From: Paenibacillus donghaensis
Lineage (GTDB): Bacteria > Bacillota > Bacilli > Paenibacillales > Paenibacillaceae
Direction of reading: 5' to 3'
Assembly: GCF_002192415.1 (NCBI RefSeq)
Contig: NZ_CP021780.1
Coordinates: forward strand, 7,874,001-7,938,000
Length of the DNA: 64,000 nt
Shown: positions 8,748 through 17,350 of the stretch, one piece after another
Position numbering within the stretch: the stretch's first letter is position 1
Layout of the letters: each line of letters opens with the position of its first letter
Notes under the pieces: generated by a model
Told to the model about the DNA's origin: nothing
Seen by the model: the letters and a program-made list of their open reading frames with translations, nothing else
The model's database searches: none
Program-made: the position numbers and the translations under genes

Positions 8748-9557
8748 TTGTCGAGTTATGATCCAAATAGATTAAATAAAGTCCCGCAGTTTACGGCAGT
8801 TCAGGGTAAACAGCTAAGGGAAGTGGCATTAAAACTTCCCTTGTCTGACTTTCTTATGAATTACCGAAATGTAGAGGAGTTAGGAATTGATTTTGTATAT
8901 TCTTCGGCTAAGTTAGAGGGAAACGAGTATTCCTTGGTGGATGGAATAAACCTTCTTAAACTCGGATTAACAGCAGTAGGAAAGTTGTACTCTGATGCGA
9001 AAATGTTTTTGAATTTACGGGATGCTTATAATTTTGTACTCACATCACGGGGTAAAGCTTTAGATAGGTATCTCGTATCAGACATACATTCAATACTTTC
9101 AAGAGATACATTACCTGATTCAAGTTGTGGTATTCCACGAGAGGATTCGATTCTAATATCTGGAGGTGGTTATTCCCCACCTATGGGGAAGGATTATTTA
9201 AATGAAGAGTTAGATCGTCTGCTGAATACAGCCATTACTATCGATAATCCATTTGAACGCGCCATCTACCTAAAGCTCAATCTGTGTTACTTGCAATACT
9301 TTCAAGATGTAAACAAAAGGACAGCAAGAATGGTGCAAACCCTTTCTTTGCTCAACAGTGGGGTAATGCCTTTATTATCGGGCTACGAAGAAAGTAATGG
9401 TTATCTCGAAGCTATCTTGAGTTATTACAATACGGGTAGTTACGGACAGTACATGTCTTGGTTTGTGTCTTCTTACAGACAAATGGTAAACAGTTTAACT
9501 TACCAGCCGAAGATGACAAAATCAAGGTCTTTTGATTTGAGAAAGAAGGATGACTAG
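8748..9557 (+). CDS. Fic-family protein with degenerate catalytic motif
   Basis: Fic proteins transfer AMP or other nucleotide parts to hydroxyl side chains using the motif HPFx(D/E)GN(G/K)RxxR. Here the matching segment, about residues 183-194, is QYFQDVNKRTAR: the catalytic His is Gln and the first Gly is Val, while Asn, Lys, Arg and the last Arg are kept. An N-terminal inhibitory-type helix is present (SAKLEG, residues 53-58, fitting (S/T)xxxE(G/N)). I recall a Fic subfamily with this Gln in place of His, so it is probably a stable variant rather than decay. Conventional AMPylation looks unlikely. The start is TTG 8748 after GGGGTGGGGTG. It lies just upstream of the ADP-ribosyltransferase cluster. 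Confidence 0.75.
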   Translation: MSSYDPNRLNKVPQFTAVQGKQLREVALKLPLSDFLMNYRNVEELGIDFVYSSAKLEGNEYSLVDGINLLKLGLTAVGKLYSDAKMFLNLRDAYNFVLTSRGKALDRYLVSDIHSILSRDTLPDSSCGIPREDSILISGGGYSPPMGKDYLNEELDRLLNTAITIDNPFERAIYLKLNLCYLQYFQDVNKRTARMVQTLSLLNSGVMPLLSGYEESNGYLEAILSYYNTGSYGQYMSWFVSSYRQMVNSLTYQPKMTKSRSFDLRKKDD

Positions 9558-9614
9558 CACTCAGTTGCAGTTTTTCAACATATACACCGGGAACTTTTAG
9601 GGGGTTAGATAAAG

Positions 9615-10007
9615 TTGACAACAATGAAAGAACTTGTGCAGTTAGTTTCGTCTAATCAGAATGAAAACATCAATCTATGGCACCATTTGGGTAACTTCCT
9701 TGATGCTTTTTACTATCCAGCCCGAACATCGGAAGAGCGGTTTGCAATGGTAGCGGATGAACCAGACCAATACGAAAACATCACTCAAAGAGACTACGCC
9801 TTTCTAGCAGGAACAGTATACAAAATCTGCTTGGACTACAAAGTAAGACCACCAGAATGGATAATCAAGCCTAAGTACTTCCTAGACAAACCAGTATTCA
9901 GTCTTGATGCTAAAGGGACATTGCGAATAGTTCTACTCGTAGAGTCGCCTTATGAGTTTCGTATGCGTAATATCTTCACTTCGGCAAATACATTGGATAG
10001 GGTATAA
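9615..10007 (+). CDS. conserved hypothetical protein upstream of the ART cluster
   Basis: A 130-residue soluble protein ending in MRNIFTSANTLDRV, a tail that I recall from a family of small hypotheticals encoded next to toxin or nucleotidyltransferase genes. It is rich in aromatic residues (NLWHHLGNFLDAFYY). No catalytic motif is obvious. The start is TTG 9615 or ATG 9624 after AGGGGG. It follows the Fic-like gene by 57 bases and precedes the next small gene by 41 bases. An antitoxin or accessory role is a guess from position. Confidence 0.6.
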   Translation: MTTMKELVQLVSSNQNENINLWHHLGNFLDAFYYPARTSEERFAMVADEPDQYENITQRDYAFLAGTVYKICLDYKVRPPEWIIKPKYFLDKPVFSLDAKGTLRIVLLVESPYEFRMRNIFTSANTLDRV

Positions 10008-10048
10008 GTGTATTAATTAAACAAACGTATATGACTGGAGGGTGACCT

Positions 10049-10294
10049 ATGCTGCATCGAAGTATGGAAGAACGAATATTAAGCTTAAAAGTAGACAGCA
10101 TAGAGTTGTGTAAAGTGGCGTGGGGTATCAGGGGAAATAAAGTACTAGAAATCTTCAACGGCGTAGACCTCTTAACTCTTATAGAAGAGTGCTATGAAGG
10201 GTTGCATACCGAAAGTCATCTCTACTTGATAGGATGGTTAGAAGATGTCTTAAAGGAAAGAGGAGTAGATATAGATGTACTCAAGTCTACTTAG
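10049..10294 (+). CDS. small protein preceding the DUF3990 gene, antitoxin candidate
   Basis: 81 residues, acidic and helical, with a very good ribosome binding site (GGAGGGTGACCT then ATG 10049). Its 3' end overlaps the start of the ADP-ribosyltransferase gene by 20 bases, implying translational coupling, as in many antitoxin-toxin pairs. I cannot place it in a named family; the SIELCKVAWGIRGNKVLEIF segment resembles small partners of DUF3990 genes. The antitoxin role is inferred. Confidence 0.55.
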   Translation: MLHRSMEERILSLKVDSIELCKVAWGIRGNKVLEIFNGVDLLTLIEECYEGLHTESHLYLIGWLEDVLKERGVDIDVLKST

Positions 10295-10787
10295 ACCAAA
10301 CGCCTTTCTTTATCATGGGAGCAATATTTTAGTGCCTGTTATCGATCCAGGTAAGGAAAGAGACTTCTTGGATTTCGGAAAGGGCTTCTACACCACTACG
10401 AGCAAGAAACAGGCAATTATTTGGGCAGAGTCGGCAACTAATAGGAAGAAAAACGGAACTCCCACAGTCTCCAAGTACCGACTAGAAGGGGTAGAGGGCT
10501 TATCAGTTAAAGTCTTCGAGTCTGCAAATATTGAGTGGTTAGATTTTGTAGTAAAGTGCAGAACAACTAGAGGGGTATGCCATAATTACGATATTGTTAA
10601 AGGGCCAGTAGCAGATGATGATGCAAGGTTTTTCTTTGATAGGTATCAAGAGGGTATATATGGTTTTGACATCAGTGGAAAAAAGATATGTATAGAGCTT
10701 ATGGGATCTACAAATCTCAAGGAGCAGACTTGTTTTTCCTCAGAAAAAGCGATAAAGGTCTTAACCTTTCTTGGGAGCGTGGGCTAA
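10275..10787 (+). CDS. DUF3990-type ADP-ribosyltransferase-like toxin
   Basis: The N-terminal half has the ADP-ribosyltransferase pattern of DUF3990: LYHGSN (first strand, His/Gly binding NAD), DFGKGFYTTTSKKQAIIWA (residues about 35-55), and later GVCHNYDIVKGPVADDDARFFFDRY. Such proteins are predicted to modify a cellular target with ADP-ribose and commonly occur with DUF3791 partners, as here. Length is 170 aa, complete and without a signal peptide, so it acts in the cytoplasm. ATG 10275 lies within the upstream gene, and its own stop shares bases with the next start (TAATG at 10785). The toxin assignment is by family and operon structure; no activity is shown. Confidence 0.75.
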   Translation: MYSSLLRPNAFLYHGSNILVPVIDPGKERDFLDFGKGFYTTTSKKQAIIWAESATNRKKNGTPTVSKYRLEGVEGLSVKVFESANIEWLDFVVKCRTTRGVCHNYDIVKGPVADDDARFFFDRYQEGIYGFDISGKKICIELMGSTNLKEQTCFSSEKAIKVLTFLGSVG

Positions 10788-11005
10788 TGGACACTAAAAA
10801 ATTCAACTTTTCAGTTCGTGCAAAGGTAACCGCTGCAATCATGATTTTATCCCAGTGGTTGAACTTACCGATTGCTAAAGTACTGAACATGTTTTACAAT
10901 TCCGTAACCTATGAGTTGTTGAATGATAGGAGTACTATGTTATGGTCAGAAAGTCCTTTTTATATAGCTGATGAGTTTCTCTTAGAGAAGGGGATTAAGT
11001 TATAG
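10787..11005 (+). CDS. DUF3791-like small protein, partner of the ADP-ribosyltransferase
   Basis: 72 residues (MDTKKFNFSVRAKVTAAIM onward, ending YIADEFLLEKGIKL) matching my recollection of DUF3791, which is usually encoded beside DUF3990. The start codon overlaps the previous stop (TAATG), so translation is coupled. A longer frame opens at 10688, but it lies inside the toxin gene and lacks support. It probably neutralises or assists the upstream enzyme; direction of effect is inferred. A perfect terminator hairpin follows about 65 bases later. Confidence 0.7.
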   Translation: MDTKKFNFSVRAKVTAAIMILSQWLNLPIAKVLNMFYNSVTYELLNDRSTMLWSESPFYIADEFLLEKGIKL

Positions 11006-11027
11006 CAATCTATCCGGAGGTGCAGTT

Positions 11028-11144
11028 GTGCCTGTTAATCTCTCAGAGGGGTTGCAGTGGAACAATTATCTAAGATACATGGCTAAAATGCCATGTATCT
11101 TTCTTTTAGATAGGTTTGTTAAATTGTTTCTTACGTATAATTAG
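11028..11144 (+). CDS. possible 38-residue peptide gene after the ART cluster
   Basis: GTG 11028 stands seven bases after an excellent CGGAGGTG and opens a 38-codon frame (VPVNLSEGLQWNNYLRYMAK and on). The terminator hairpin at 11072-11107 lies inside the frame, so the full peptide would need readthrough. The ribosome binding site may instead be a relic of a lost gene. Low confidence. Confidence 0.25.
   Translation: MPVNLSEGLQWNNYLRYMAKMPCIFLLDRFVKLFLTYN
11072..11107 (+). terminator. Rho-independent terminator after the ART operon
   Basis: Perfect 12-bp stem AAGATACATGGC / GCCATGTATCTT with a 6-base loop, followed by TTCTTTT. It closes the 9.6-11.0 kb operon. Confidence 0.85.
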
Positions 11145-11199
11145 AAAAGAGTGAACCTCAGTTATACGTAAAAGTAAGACTAATAATTATTGTGCTGGT

Positions 11200-11449
11200 C
11201 ATCTTATGGTTAGCTTAACACTTGATATAATTTAATAATGGTACTCTAAGAGTTTGTACCATCCGTATTTCTTGCAACGTGAGAAGTTTCCTATATGGTC
11301 TCTGTAATTTATATATATAACAGAACAGTACTTTGTGCAGGGCAGTTGCTGAGTGAGGGTAACTGCTTTTTGTATTGCGATTTTAGCTATTTTCTATAGA
11401 TTTGAGTTCATTTCCACAGTTAAGCCATGAGCCCCTTCATTAATTATAG
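11200..11449 (+). promoter_or_regulatory. structured leader upstream of the large surface-protein gene
   Basis: A TATAAT-type -10 (ACTTGATATAATTT, near 11222-11230) is followed by about 220 untranslated bases. These contain a small hairpin (GGTAC / GTACC, 11239-11261) and a terminator-like hairpin (GCAGTT / AACTGC then TTTTTG, 11342-11371). The gene starts at 11483. The layout would suit attenuation or another RNA-based control. It does not match a riboswitch class I know. Confidence 0.4.
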
Positions 11450-11482
11450 GTGGTAAATGACTTAATAAGGGAGATGGTAGAT

Positions 11483-14400
11483 TTGAAGGTTCAAAAAAAC
11501 AAAAGAATGGTAAAGGGCATCGTATATTTGTTAATAGCGTCTTTGTTAAGCATTCCACTCGGGGTATCAGCTGAGTCCCAAAGCATTAAGCTGAATGGTG
11601 AACAGCTTTCTTCTGCTGGGAATCGTACGGTAACAGAAGCAGTCTATGAGAATATGCAGACAGTCACAAACGATGTGTACAAAGCAGTATTCATAACCAC
11701 TCCAGAAAATGCATTAAATGATTTTAACGAAGGAAGATCGGTTGTAATAGAAACGCTCTTCGCTGACAGGAATTTAGCGGTAAATGTAGTGGAGTGGCTT
11801 AATAAGAATGGATGGTCTGGAGATCTTAACAGCACGTTAAGTGAAGAGGAGCTTCGGGGTATAGAGGTGAAGGACTATTTCTTCAATGTATCGGGGAAAG
11901 GAATTGTAAGTTTGACCGGTATGGAGATTTTTAATTCTCGAACTATAACTCCTTATGATCTAGATTTATCAGGAAATTCACTTACTTCGGTTGATGGACT
12001 TGAAGGAATTGTCTCGGTGGGAACTATTGATATCAGTCACAATATATTGACGAATGTTAATGGTTTGGAGAATCTGGAGAGTTTACAGTCTCTTATTCTC
12101 AATAATAATGAGTTGGCTTCTATAGAGGGGTTAGGGAATTTAGAACATGTGGAAAAGCTTTATCTGCAATATAACAAACTCACAAATCTAAATGGCATTA
12201 ATAAATTAACTCCGTTTGATCGCTTTATAATAGGTATCAACAATTATGAAAACTCCGGTGACTTCAGTTTGGATTTTAGCAATAATCAGTTGTTTGATAT
12301 TTCTGGTATTAGTCAGTTGAGTAAAGTTGCTACACTGAACCTCTCGTATAACAACCTGACGGATCTAAGCGCACTAAATAACTTAACTATTGTTAAATAT
12401 ACGTTAAATGTAGGGAACAACAAGTTGACTAATCTGAATGGATTAAGCAATATGCTGAGTTGTTTTCACTTTTATGGGAACTATAATTACCTTAGGAATG
12501 CATCAGATGAAATTCCGTTTACTTCTCAACTTATCGATATGTATCCACAGAACGGATTTCTACTGAAGCAAGGTACAGGTACAGCCCGTAATTCAGTGAG
12601 TATTTATTATCGAGAGATAGATAACGGTGAAAGGATGCTGGACAGTGAATTTGTAGATGATCCCCCTGTAGGAGTTCCTCTCATCTATGTCCCGAAAGAA
12701 TTTCCCGGGTATCAAGCAATAGAGTCTACTAATCAGACAGTGAAATTTGAGAACAACGTTACGCAGCCTAACCTCTTGTATCGTACTTGGGTAGATTATT
12801 ATGGTAATGCTTCCTATCTTCGGCCAGATGTTGTTTCAAACTACAGCTTTATATCCTCTGATCCTAAAATTCTTAAAGTTAATGATGATATTAAAAATGT
12901 AATTGCTGTAGGCACAGGCCAAGTGGATTTATCCATCTATCAGGATGGGGTATTTCTTGGTACTTACCCTACTGATGTTGTAAAAGCAGATTCTGGTTCT
13001 AGAACAATAACCTTTTACTACAAAAAAATCATGGTGCCTAAACATTCTTTAGAAGTCAGCAAAATTGGTGAAGGAACTACAACTCCATTAGATGGAAGTA
13101 TAGAGATGCTCAATGAATCAAATGTTGCTGTATTAAGCGCCACACCCGCACAGGGGTATTATTTTGAAAAATGGTCTGTGAACGGTTCGGACTATTATAC
13201 TTCATCGCTAAGCATAATAATGGATGCAGACAAGACAGCAGTTGCTCATTTTGTAAAAGCGACAGGAGGCATAACCATTAAGTATGTTGACGGAACCGGT
13301 AATGACTTACTCTCACCGGAATGTAGTCAATATGATGTGGGGTATTACATTTTCCAATACAGGGACATAAGCGGTTACCGATTAATATCTTCTTCAGTAG
13401 TCGATGTAGTTTTGGGTAGAAATGAATATAGAACTGTCTTTTTCACGTATTCTAAAATCGAGGGTGGAATAAAGGTAGAGTTCTTAGAGGAAGGCAGCAA
13501 CAATCCAGTTAAAGAAATAGTTAAATTAACAAACCTTTCCTTGGGTGAGCAAACATATACAGCTGAATCTGTAATAGAGGGGTATACACTGATAGGTGAA
13601 GCCACGAGAACAGTTATCCTAACTGAGCAAAATAGCTTCCAAGGGCTTGCGTTTTACTACACAGCAACACCGGCAGCAACAGCAACACCGACACCGACAG
13701 CAACACCGGCAGCAACAGCAACACCGACACCGACAGCAACAGCAACACCGACACCGACAGCAACACCGGCAGCAACAGCAACACCGACACCGACAGCAAC
13801 ACCGGCAGCAACAGCAACACCGGCAGCAACACCGGCAGGAACAGCAACACCGGCAGCAACAGCAACACCGACACCGACACCGACACCGACATCAATAGCG
13901 ACAGCAACACCGACAGTAACACCAACAGCAATACCGACATCAATAGCAATAGCGACACCGACACCAACAGTAACACCGACACCGATATCAAATGCAACAG
14001 CCACACCGACATCAATAGCGACGCCAACACCGGGACTAACAGCAATCCCAACACCAATAGCAATACTGATCCTAACGCCAACAGTAACGGCAATACCCAT
14101 ACCAGTAGTAACAACGGAACCGAAATCTATAGTATCAAAGCCTGTACAATTACCATATTCAAGTTCCACACCTTCTTCGATCACAGAATCAAGTCTAGCG
14201 GTAAAGAACAAACAAACGAAGATTTATGGAACGGTTTATGGAATAGTAACTAATAAAGCTGGTCAGCCGATTAGAGGAGTAACAGTTGAGTTGCACTCCA
14301 TACCCATGCGTACTGTTACAAATGAGAAGGGGCAATATCAATTTGACAATGTAGAGCTTGGACATCATAAGGTAATCTTAACTAACCCTAAGTTTGTAGA

Positions 14401-14947
14401 GGATATCGCAATTGAGGTCACCGTGTATCAAAATGATATGGGTCAGGGAAGTGCTCATACTGAAGTGTATCAAAATGACACTGAGGTTATTGCATCAATT
14501 GAGCTAGCAAAATCTAATAAGAAACAACGGATAGATTTTGTTATAGACATTGTGGTACGCAAAGAAGATATAACTCAAAAGCCTGCCGTAACTGCAATCT
14601 TGCCCCCTTCACTTAAAAATGTAGAAACTCCTAACAGCGATCCAGTAGCTCCAATTATTCCGATTACAGTGACAGTACCACTAATTCTTCTTCTGGTAAT
14701 TTATTTGAGAAGAAAGAACGTACTGGTATATGACGAGAAGGGAGTGCTATTGAAGAAATTAAGGGTAAAACCCAAACCGGAAACTCTTATTGATCTTTCC
14801 AACTTGAAAGCTGAGTCCTTCAAGGTAATTTTTAAAGATGTTAAAAAGTTTAGGGAGATTAACTTGTATGTAGGAATTGATCAGGAAATATATGAGGTTA
14901 AATTGGAAGAGGATCAGAACTTCATCCTCATCAATCCTACAGAATAA
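11483..14947 (+). CDS. large multidomain surface protein: LRR, repeat domains, Thr/Pro/Ala stalk, membrane anchor
   Basis: Residue numbers are counted from GTG 11450; I prefer TTG 11483, which sits after AAGGGAG and directly precedes a clean signal peptide ([16 protein letters not shown]). Domains in order: internalin-type leucine-rich repeats (about 150-360, [14 protein letters not shown] and similar); a MucBP/Ig-like part (to 530); an InlB B-repeat-like domain ([15 protein letters not shown] to [10 protein letters not shown], about 530-605); two MucBP-like units (to 735); a low-complexity TPTATPAAT stalk (about 740-905); a CNA-B/carboxypeptidase-regulatory-like domain ([20 protein letters not shown], about 930-1010); a membrane segment ([15 protein letters not shown]) with basic stop-transfer; and an unusual 80-residue cytoplasmic tail. 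No LPxTG. Likely an adhesin, or a sensor given the tail. Confidence 0.8.
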   Translation: MKVQKNKRMVKGIVYLLIASLLSIPLGVSAESQSIKLNGEQLSSAGNRTVTEAVYENMQTVTNDVYKAVFITTPENALNDFNEGRSVVIETLFADRNLAVNVVEWLNKNGWSGDLNSTLSEEELRGIEVKDYFFNVSGKGIVSLTGMEIFNSRTITPYDLDLSGNSLTSVDGLEGIVSVGTIDISHNILTNVNGLENLESLQSLILNNNELASIEGLGNLEHVEKLYLQYNKLTNLNGINKLTPFDRFIIGINNYENSGDFSLDFSNNQLFDISGISQLSKVATLNLSYNNLTDLSALNNLTIVKYTLNVGNNKLTNLNGLSNMLSCFHFYGNYNYLRNASDEIPFTSQLIDMYPQNGFLLKQGTGTARNSVSIYYREIDNGERMLDSEFVDDPPVGVPLIYVPKEFPGYQAIESTNQTVKFENNVTQPNLLYRTWVDYYGNASYLRPDVVSNYSFISSDPKILKVNDDIKNVIAVGTGQVDLSIYQDGVFLGTYPTDVVKADSGSRTITFYYKKIMVPKHSLEVSKIGEGTTTPLDGSIEMLNESNVAVLSATPAQGYYFEKWSVNGSDYYTSSLSIIMDADKTAVAHFVKATGGITIKYVDGTGNDLLSPECSQYDVGYYIFQYRDISGYRLISSSVVDVVLGRNEYRTVFFTYSKIEGGIKVEFLEEGSNNPVKEIVKLTNLSLGEQTYTAESVIEGYTLIGEATRTVILTEQNSFQGLAFYYTATPAATATPTPTATPAATATPTPTATATPTPTATPAATATPTPTATPAATATPAATPAGTATPAATATPTPTPTPTSIATATPTVTPTAIPTSIAIATPTPTVTPTPISNATATPTSIATPTPGLTAIPTPIAILILTPTVTAIPIPVVTTEPKSIVSKPVQLPYSSSTPSSITESSLAVKNKQTKIYGTVYGIVTNKAGQPIRGVTVELHSIPMRTVTNEKGQYQFDNVELGHHKVILTNPKFVEDIAIEVTVYQNDMGQGSAHTEVYQNDTEVIASIELAKSNKKQRIDFVIDIVVRKEDITQKPAVTAILPPSLKNVETPNSDPVAPIIPITVTVPLILLLVIYLRRKNVLVYDEKGVLLKKLRVKPKPETLIDLSNLKAESFKVIFKDVKKFREINLYVGIDQEIYEVKLEEDQNFILINPTE
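13660..14110 (+). repeat. low-complexity tandem repeat encoding the Thr/Pro/Ala stalk
   Basis: Irregular tandem copies of short units such as ACAGCAACACCGGC and ACACCGACACCG, in multiples of three bases, encode [11 protein letters not shown] runs. The first 250 bases are nearly perfect and the rest has diverged ([10 protein letters not shown]). Slippage or recombination here would change stalk length in frame. Long open frames on the opposite strand and in another frame over this stretch are by-products of the repeat. Confidence 0.9.
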
Positions 14948-14956
14948 TTCTTAAGT

Positions 14957-14990
14957 CTTGAGGTGCCTCATAAATCGTGAGGTGCCTTTT
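14957..14990 (+). terminator. terminator after the large surface-protein gene
   Basis: Arms AGGTGCCTCA and TGAGGTGCCT (a central two-base mismatch) with a 7-base loop, then TTTTATTTTATTTA. It lies about 13 bases after the stop codon. Confidence 0.7.
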
Positions 14991-15207
14991 ATTTTATTTA
15001 GAGGTGTTATTTGAATTGTGCAAATCTAAAAAAATTATAGAGCTATCCTTATCAAGCTGATGTTCTGTAGCTTCTGCAGATGCTAAATGTTGTTTTTTAA
15101 AAGTGATGAAGTCCAGGAATATATTTTTCTGTAACCTCTTTCTTATTCCTTCCAAGGAAGTTATTATGTCAAAGTTAAAACATCTTTAATTAGGGGTGAT
15201 CTAATCA

Positions 15208-16097
15208 ATGAATTATCTTGAATTTAAAGATAATGGCTTTAAACGAGCTGTTGAGAAACAATTGGGATTGTCACAAAGCCTAATGACCTCACAGAATATT
15301 AGTGATATCACGGGTATTGTTGCAAGTACATCCTCAGAGGAACTTCTTCCAATCCCTTGGGTTCTAGATGGGTCAGCGTTTAACATGCACAAACCAAACC
15401 TATATTTTAATGTAATTGAATCAGAGAATGGCTTATGGGAGGAGGATCTGAAGCTATTTAAGCATATCTCGTCACTTACTTATTTGTACCTGTTGGAAAC
15501 CTTGATTTTCTTAGACAGTTTTCGAATTTGAGTGATCTTTATGTAGCGAAGGGGAGTACTACACATGATTGGTCATTCTTAGAAGACTTACACTATATGA
15601 CCTACCTATTTTTAAGGGAGGTATCCTTCTCTGATCTTGAGATATTGCGGAGACTATCGGTAACTCAAAATGAATCAATTTCTAGAAGTGAGAAGTTGAC
15701 CACTTGGCATAACAGACTTACCTGTTTATGCATGACGCATTGCAATATTAATGACGTATCGCCCCTAGCCGATTGTCAGTGGTTAGCCGAACTGGATTTA
15801 TCTCATAACAATATCACCGAGTTTGGTTCTTTGTTGGGTCTTCAAAGTCTTTATAGTTTAACTTTAAGGTATAATTGCCTATCTGATTTGTCCTTTATTA
15901 CAGAGGAATGTACAAATGTTAACTATTTGAATTTACGCCACAATAATATTACAGATATAACTTCGTTGGTTCATATGTCAGAGGTAAATAAACTTTACTT
16001 AGGACATAACCCCATTATTGATTATACTGTCTTGGAAAGGATGCATATTAGTAGTCATGACATTGAAGGGTATAGCACCCGTAGGAGAAGAACGTAA
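15208..16097 (+). pseudogene. leucine-rich-repeat protein gene with a frameshift
   Basis: The first frame (15208-15531) ends soon after HISSLTYLYL, while the second frame reads VGNLDFLRQFSNLSDLYVA just before its nominal TTG start at 15528. The second frame therefore continues the protein from about 15490, where one base appears to be missing. Together they give a cytoplasmic-type LRR protein of about 295 residues without a signal peptide: a capping N-terminal part, then repeats such as LAELDLSHNNITEF, LYSLTLRYNCLSDL and VNYLNLRHNNITDI. ATG 15208 follows AGGGGTGAT. The terminator after it is intact, so the gene was recently functional, or the frameshift is a sequencing error. Confidence 0.7.
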
Positions 16098-16155
16098 TTT
16101 AATGCAATATGCCGATGTAACAGTAACCCGTATCTGCAATAGATCAGTACTTTAT

Positions 16156-16184
16156 GACACCTCGTAATGTAGAGGTGTCTTTTC
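16156..16184 (+). terminator. terminator after the LRR gene
   Basis: Perfect 8-bp stem GACACCTC / GAGGTGTC with an 8-base loop and TTTTCT. Confidence 0.75.
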
Positions 16185-16301
16185 TCTATGTGGGAGTAAC
16201 GGCTTGAAGCACGAGGCAAGAGCTTTTATGATACAAATAAACAACAGAATATATGACCTCTCTTATTGAAAAAACACCTTGTAACAGTGAGAGTGAAAAG
16301 T

Positions 16302-16994
16302 CTATACAATAGTCTTGATGAGTTCATTATCGTTAATATCAAACATTTGAAAAGCTGTTCCAACCATGTCTTTATCAGCACCAAACAGAGGTATTGTTTT
16401 GTCATGTATCCCACTAATTCTAGTCACATGATCCATTTGTTGCTGCATAAATTGAGAGTTGCATAGAACAGCGACCTGCTTACTGTATTTTATCAACTCC
16501 TGCTGAAATACCACTGCTCTGTCTGAAACCTCAGGTGAATAAACCACCGGTTCACCATCAGATGCTTTCATATCTCGGTGGTCCACGATAATATTTAATT
16601 CATCTCTTTCGTAAGCCGTACAAATTCCCATCAACTTTGCACACATATAATCCACATCTGGACCCGTAAGTAGACCTGTCACTTGAAAAGCTAATACTTT
16701 CTTTTCGGGGTCAAGCTGATACTTGAAACGCTCAAGAAACGGGATAGCGAAATCTTTCTGTGAATATGCAGGTATTGCAGAAAAGCGTTCATTAGAAAAC
16801 ATGTACCCTAACGAAACATTGAGGGCTTCTGCTATCCGATTCATACTAACTAAGGTAGCATTACGTGTTCCCCGTTCTACTCCACTAATATAAGAACGAT
16901 CTAAACCAGAAAGAGAGCCTAATACTTCCTGTGACATACCACTTCGCGCCCGAAGCTCCTTTACTCTTTTGCCAAACTCAACTTGGATATTCAA
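16302..16994 (-). CDS. XRE-family regulator with C-terminal sensory-type domain (intact paralogue)
   Basis: The N-terminal helix-turn-helix (residues 9-62: RARSGMSQEVLGSLSGLDRS, then VERGTRN) is of the XRE type. The C-terminal domain, about residues 85-225, has the pattern VLAFQVTGLLTG, NIIVDHRDMKASDGE, VLCNSQFMQQQMDHVTRISG. It shares its whole length with the frameshifted gene at 4891-5590. I cannot name the domain with certainty; a STAS-like or DcmR-like sensory fold are options. The start is TTG 16994 after GGGGGGA. It is transcribed away from the MORN/stalk/RCC1 cluster, as its paralogue is from the stalk/CAP pair, so both may regulate neighbouring surface-protein genes (inference). Confidence 0.75.
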   Translation of the reverse strand: MNIQVEFGKRVKELRARSGMSQEVLGSLSGLDRSYISGVERGTRNATLVSMNRIAEALNVSLGYMFSNERFSAIPAYSQKDFAIPFLERFKYQLDPEKKVLAFQVTGLLTGPDVDYMCAKLMGICTAYERDELNIIVDHRDMKASDGEPVVYSPEVSDRAVVFQQELIKYSKQVAVLCNSQFMQQQMDHVTRISGIHDKTIPLFGADKDMVGTAFQMFDINDNELIKTIV

Positions 16995-17056
16995 AACAAT
17001 CCCCCCAGAGATAACCTTTCAAAATGAATTATAGCAAAAAGCTAATATGTTAAATA

Positions 17057-17101
17057 TGAGTTTTGTCGGTTTTTAGGAGATGTGACTTATAGTCTATAGA
17101 G
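17057..17101 (-). promoter_or_regulatory. conserved upstream element, second copy
   Basis: ACTTATAGTCTATAGAG at 17085-17101, 91 bases upstream of the XRE start, matches the element at 5685-5701 in 14 of 17 positions; the adjoining bases towards the gene (TGAGTTTTGTCGGTTTTTAG) are also similar. See the first copy. Confidence 0.45.
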
Positions 17102-17350
17102 TCAAACATTGGATAAGTGTATGCTCATTTCTGAACAAGAAAAAATAAATCATATAGAGAGGTGATAGCGAGCATATATGTTTCAATGATTATGATTATA
17201 AACCTTATAAAGGGGCTCATTTTATTTCAAACTTTAATACGAGTGGGGAAATAACTATTATAAACTAAAGGTATGATAATTATAATACGCGTAATATAAT
17301 ACATATTATAGAGTATTCATATAATTATGAGAAGAGGGAGTGGTGTTGCG

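Noticed and set aside
13660..14110. CRISPR-like repetition
   Set aside because: The units are short, directly adjacent, variable and in coding frame; there are no unique spacers or cas genes.
13614..14211. Long minus-strand open frames across the Thr/Pro/Ala repeat (Val/Leu/Gly-rich products)
   Set aside because: They are the complement of the low-complexity repeat, without ribosome binding sites; the plus-strand frame is part of a protein with clear domains on both sides.
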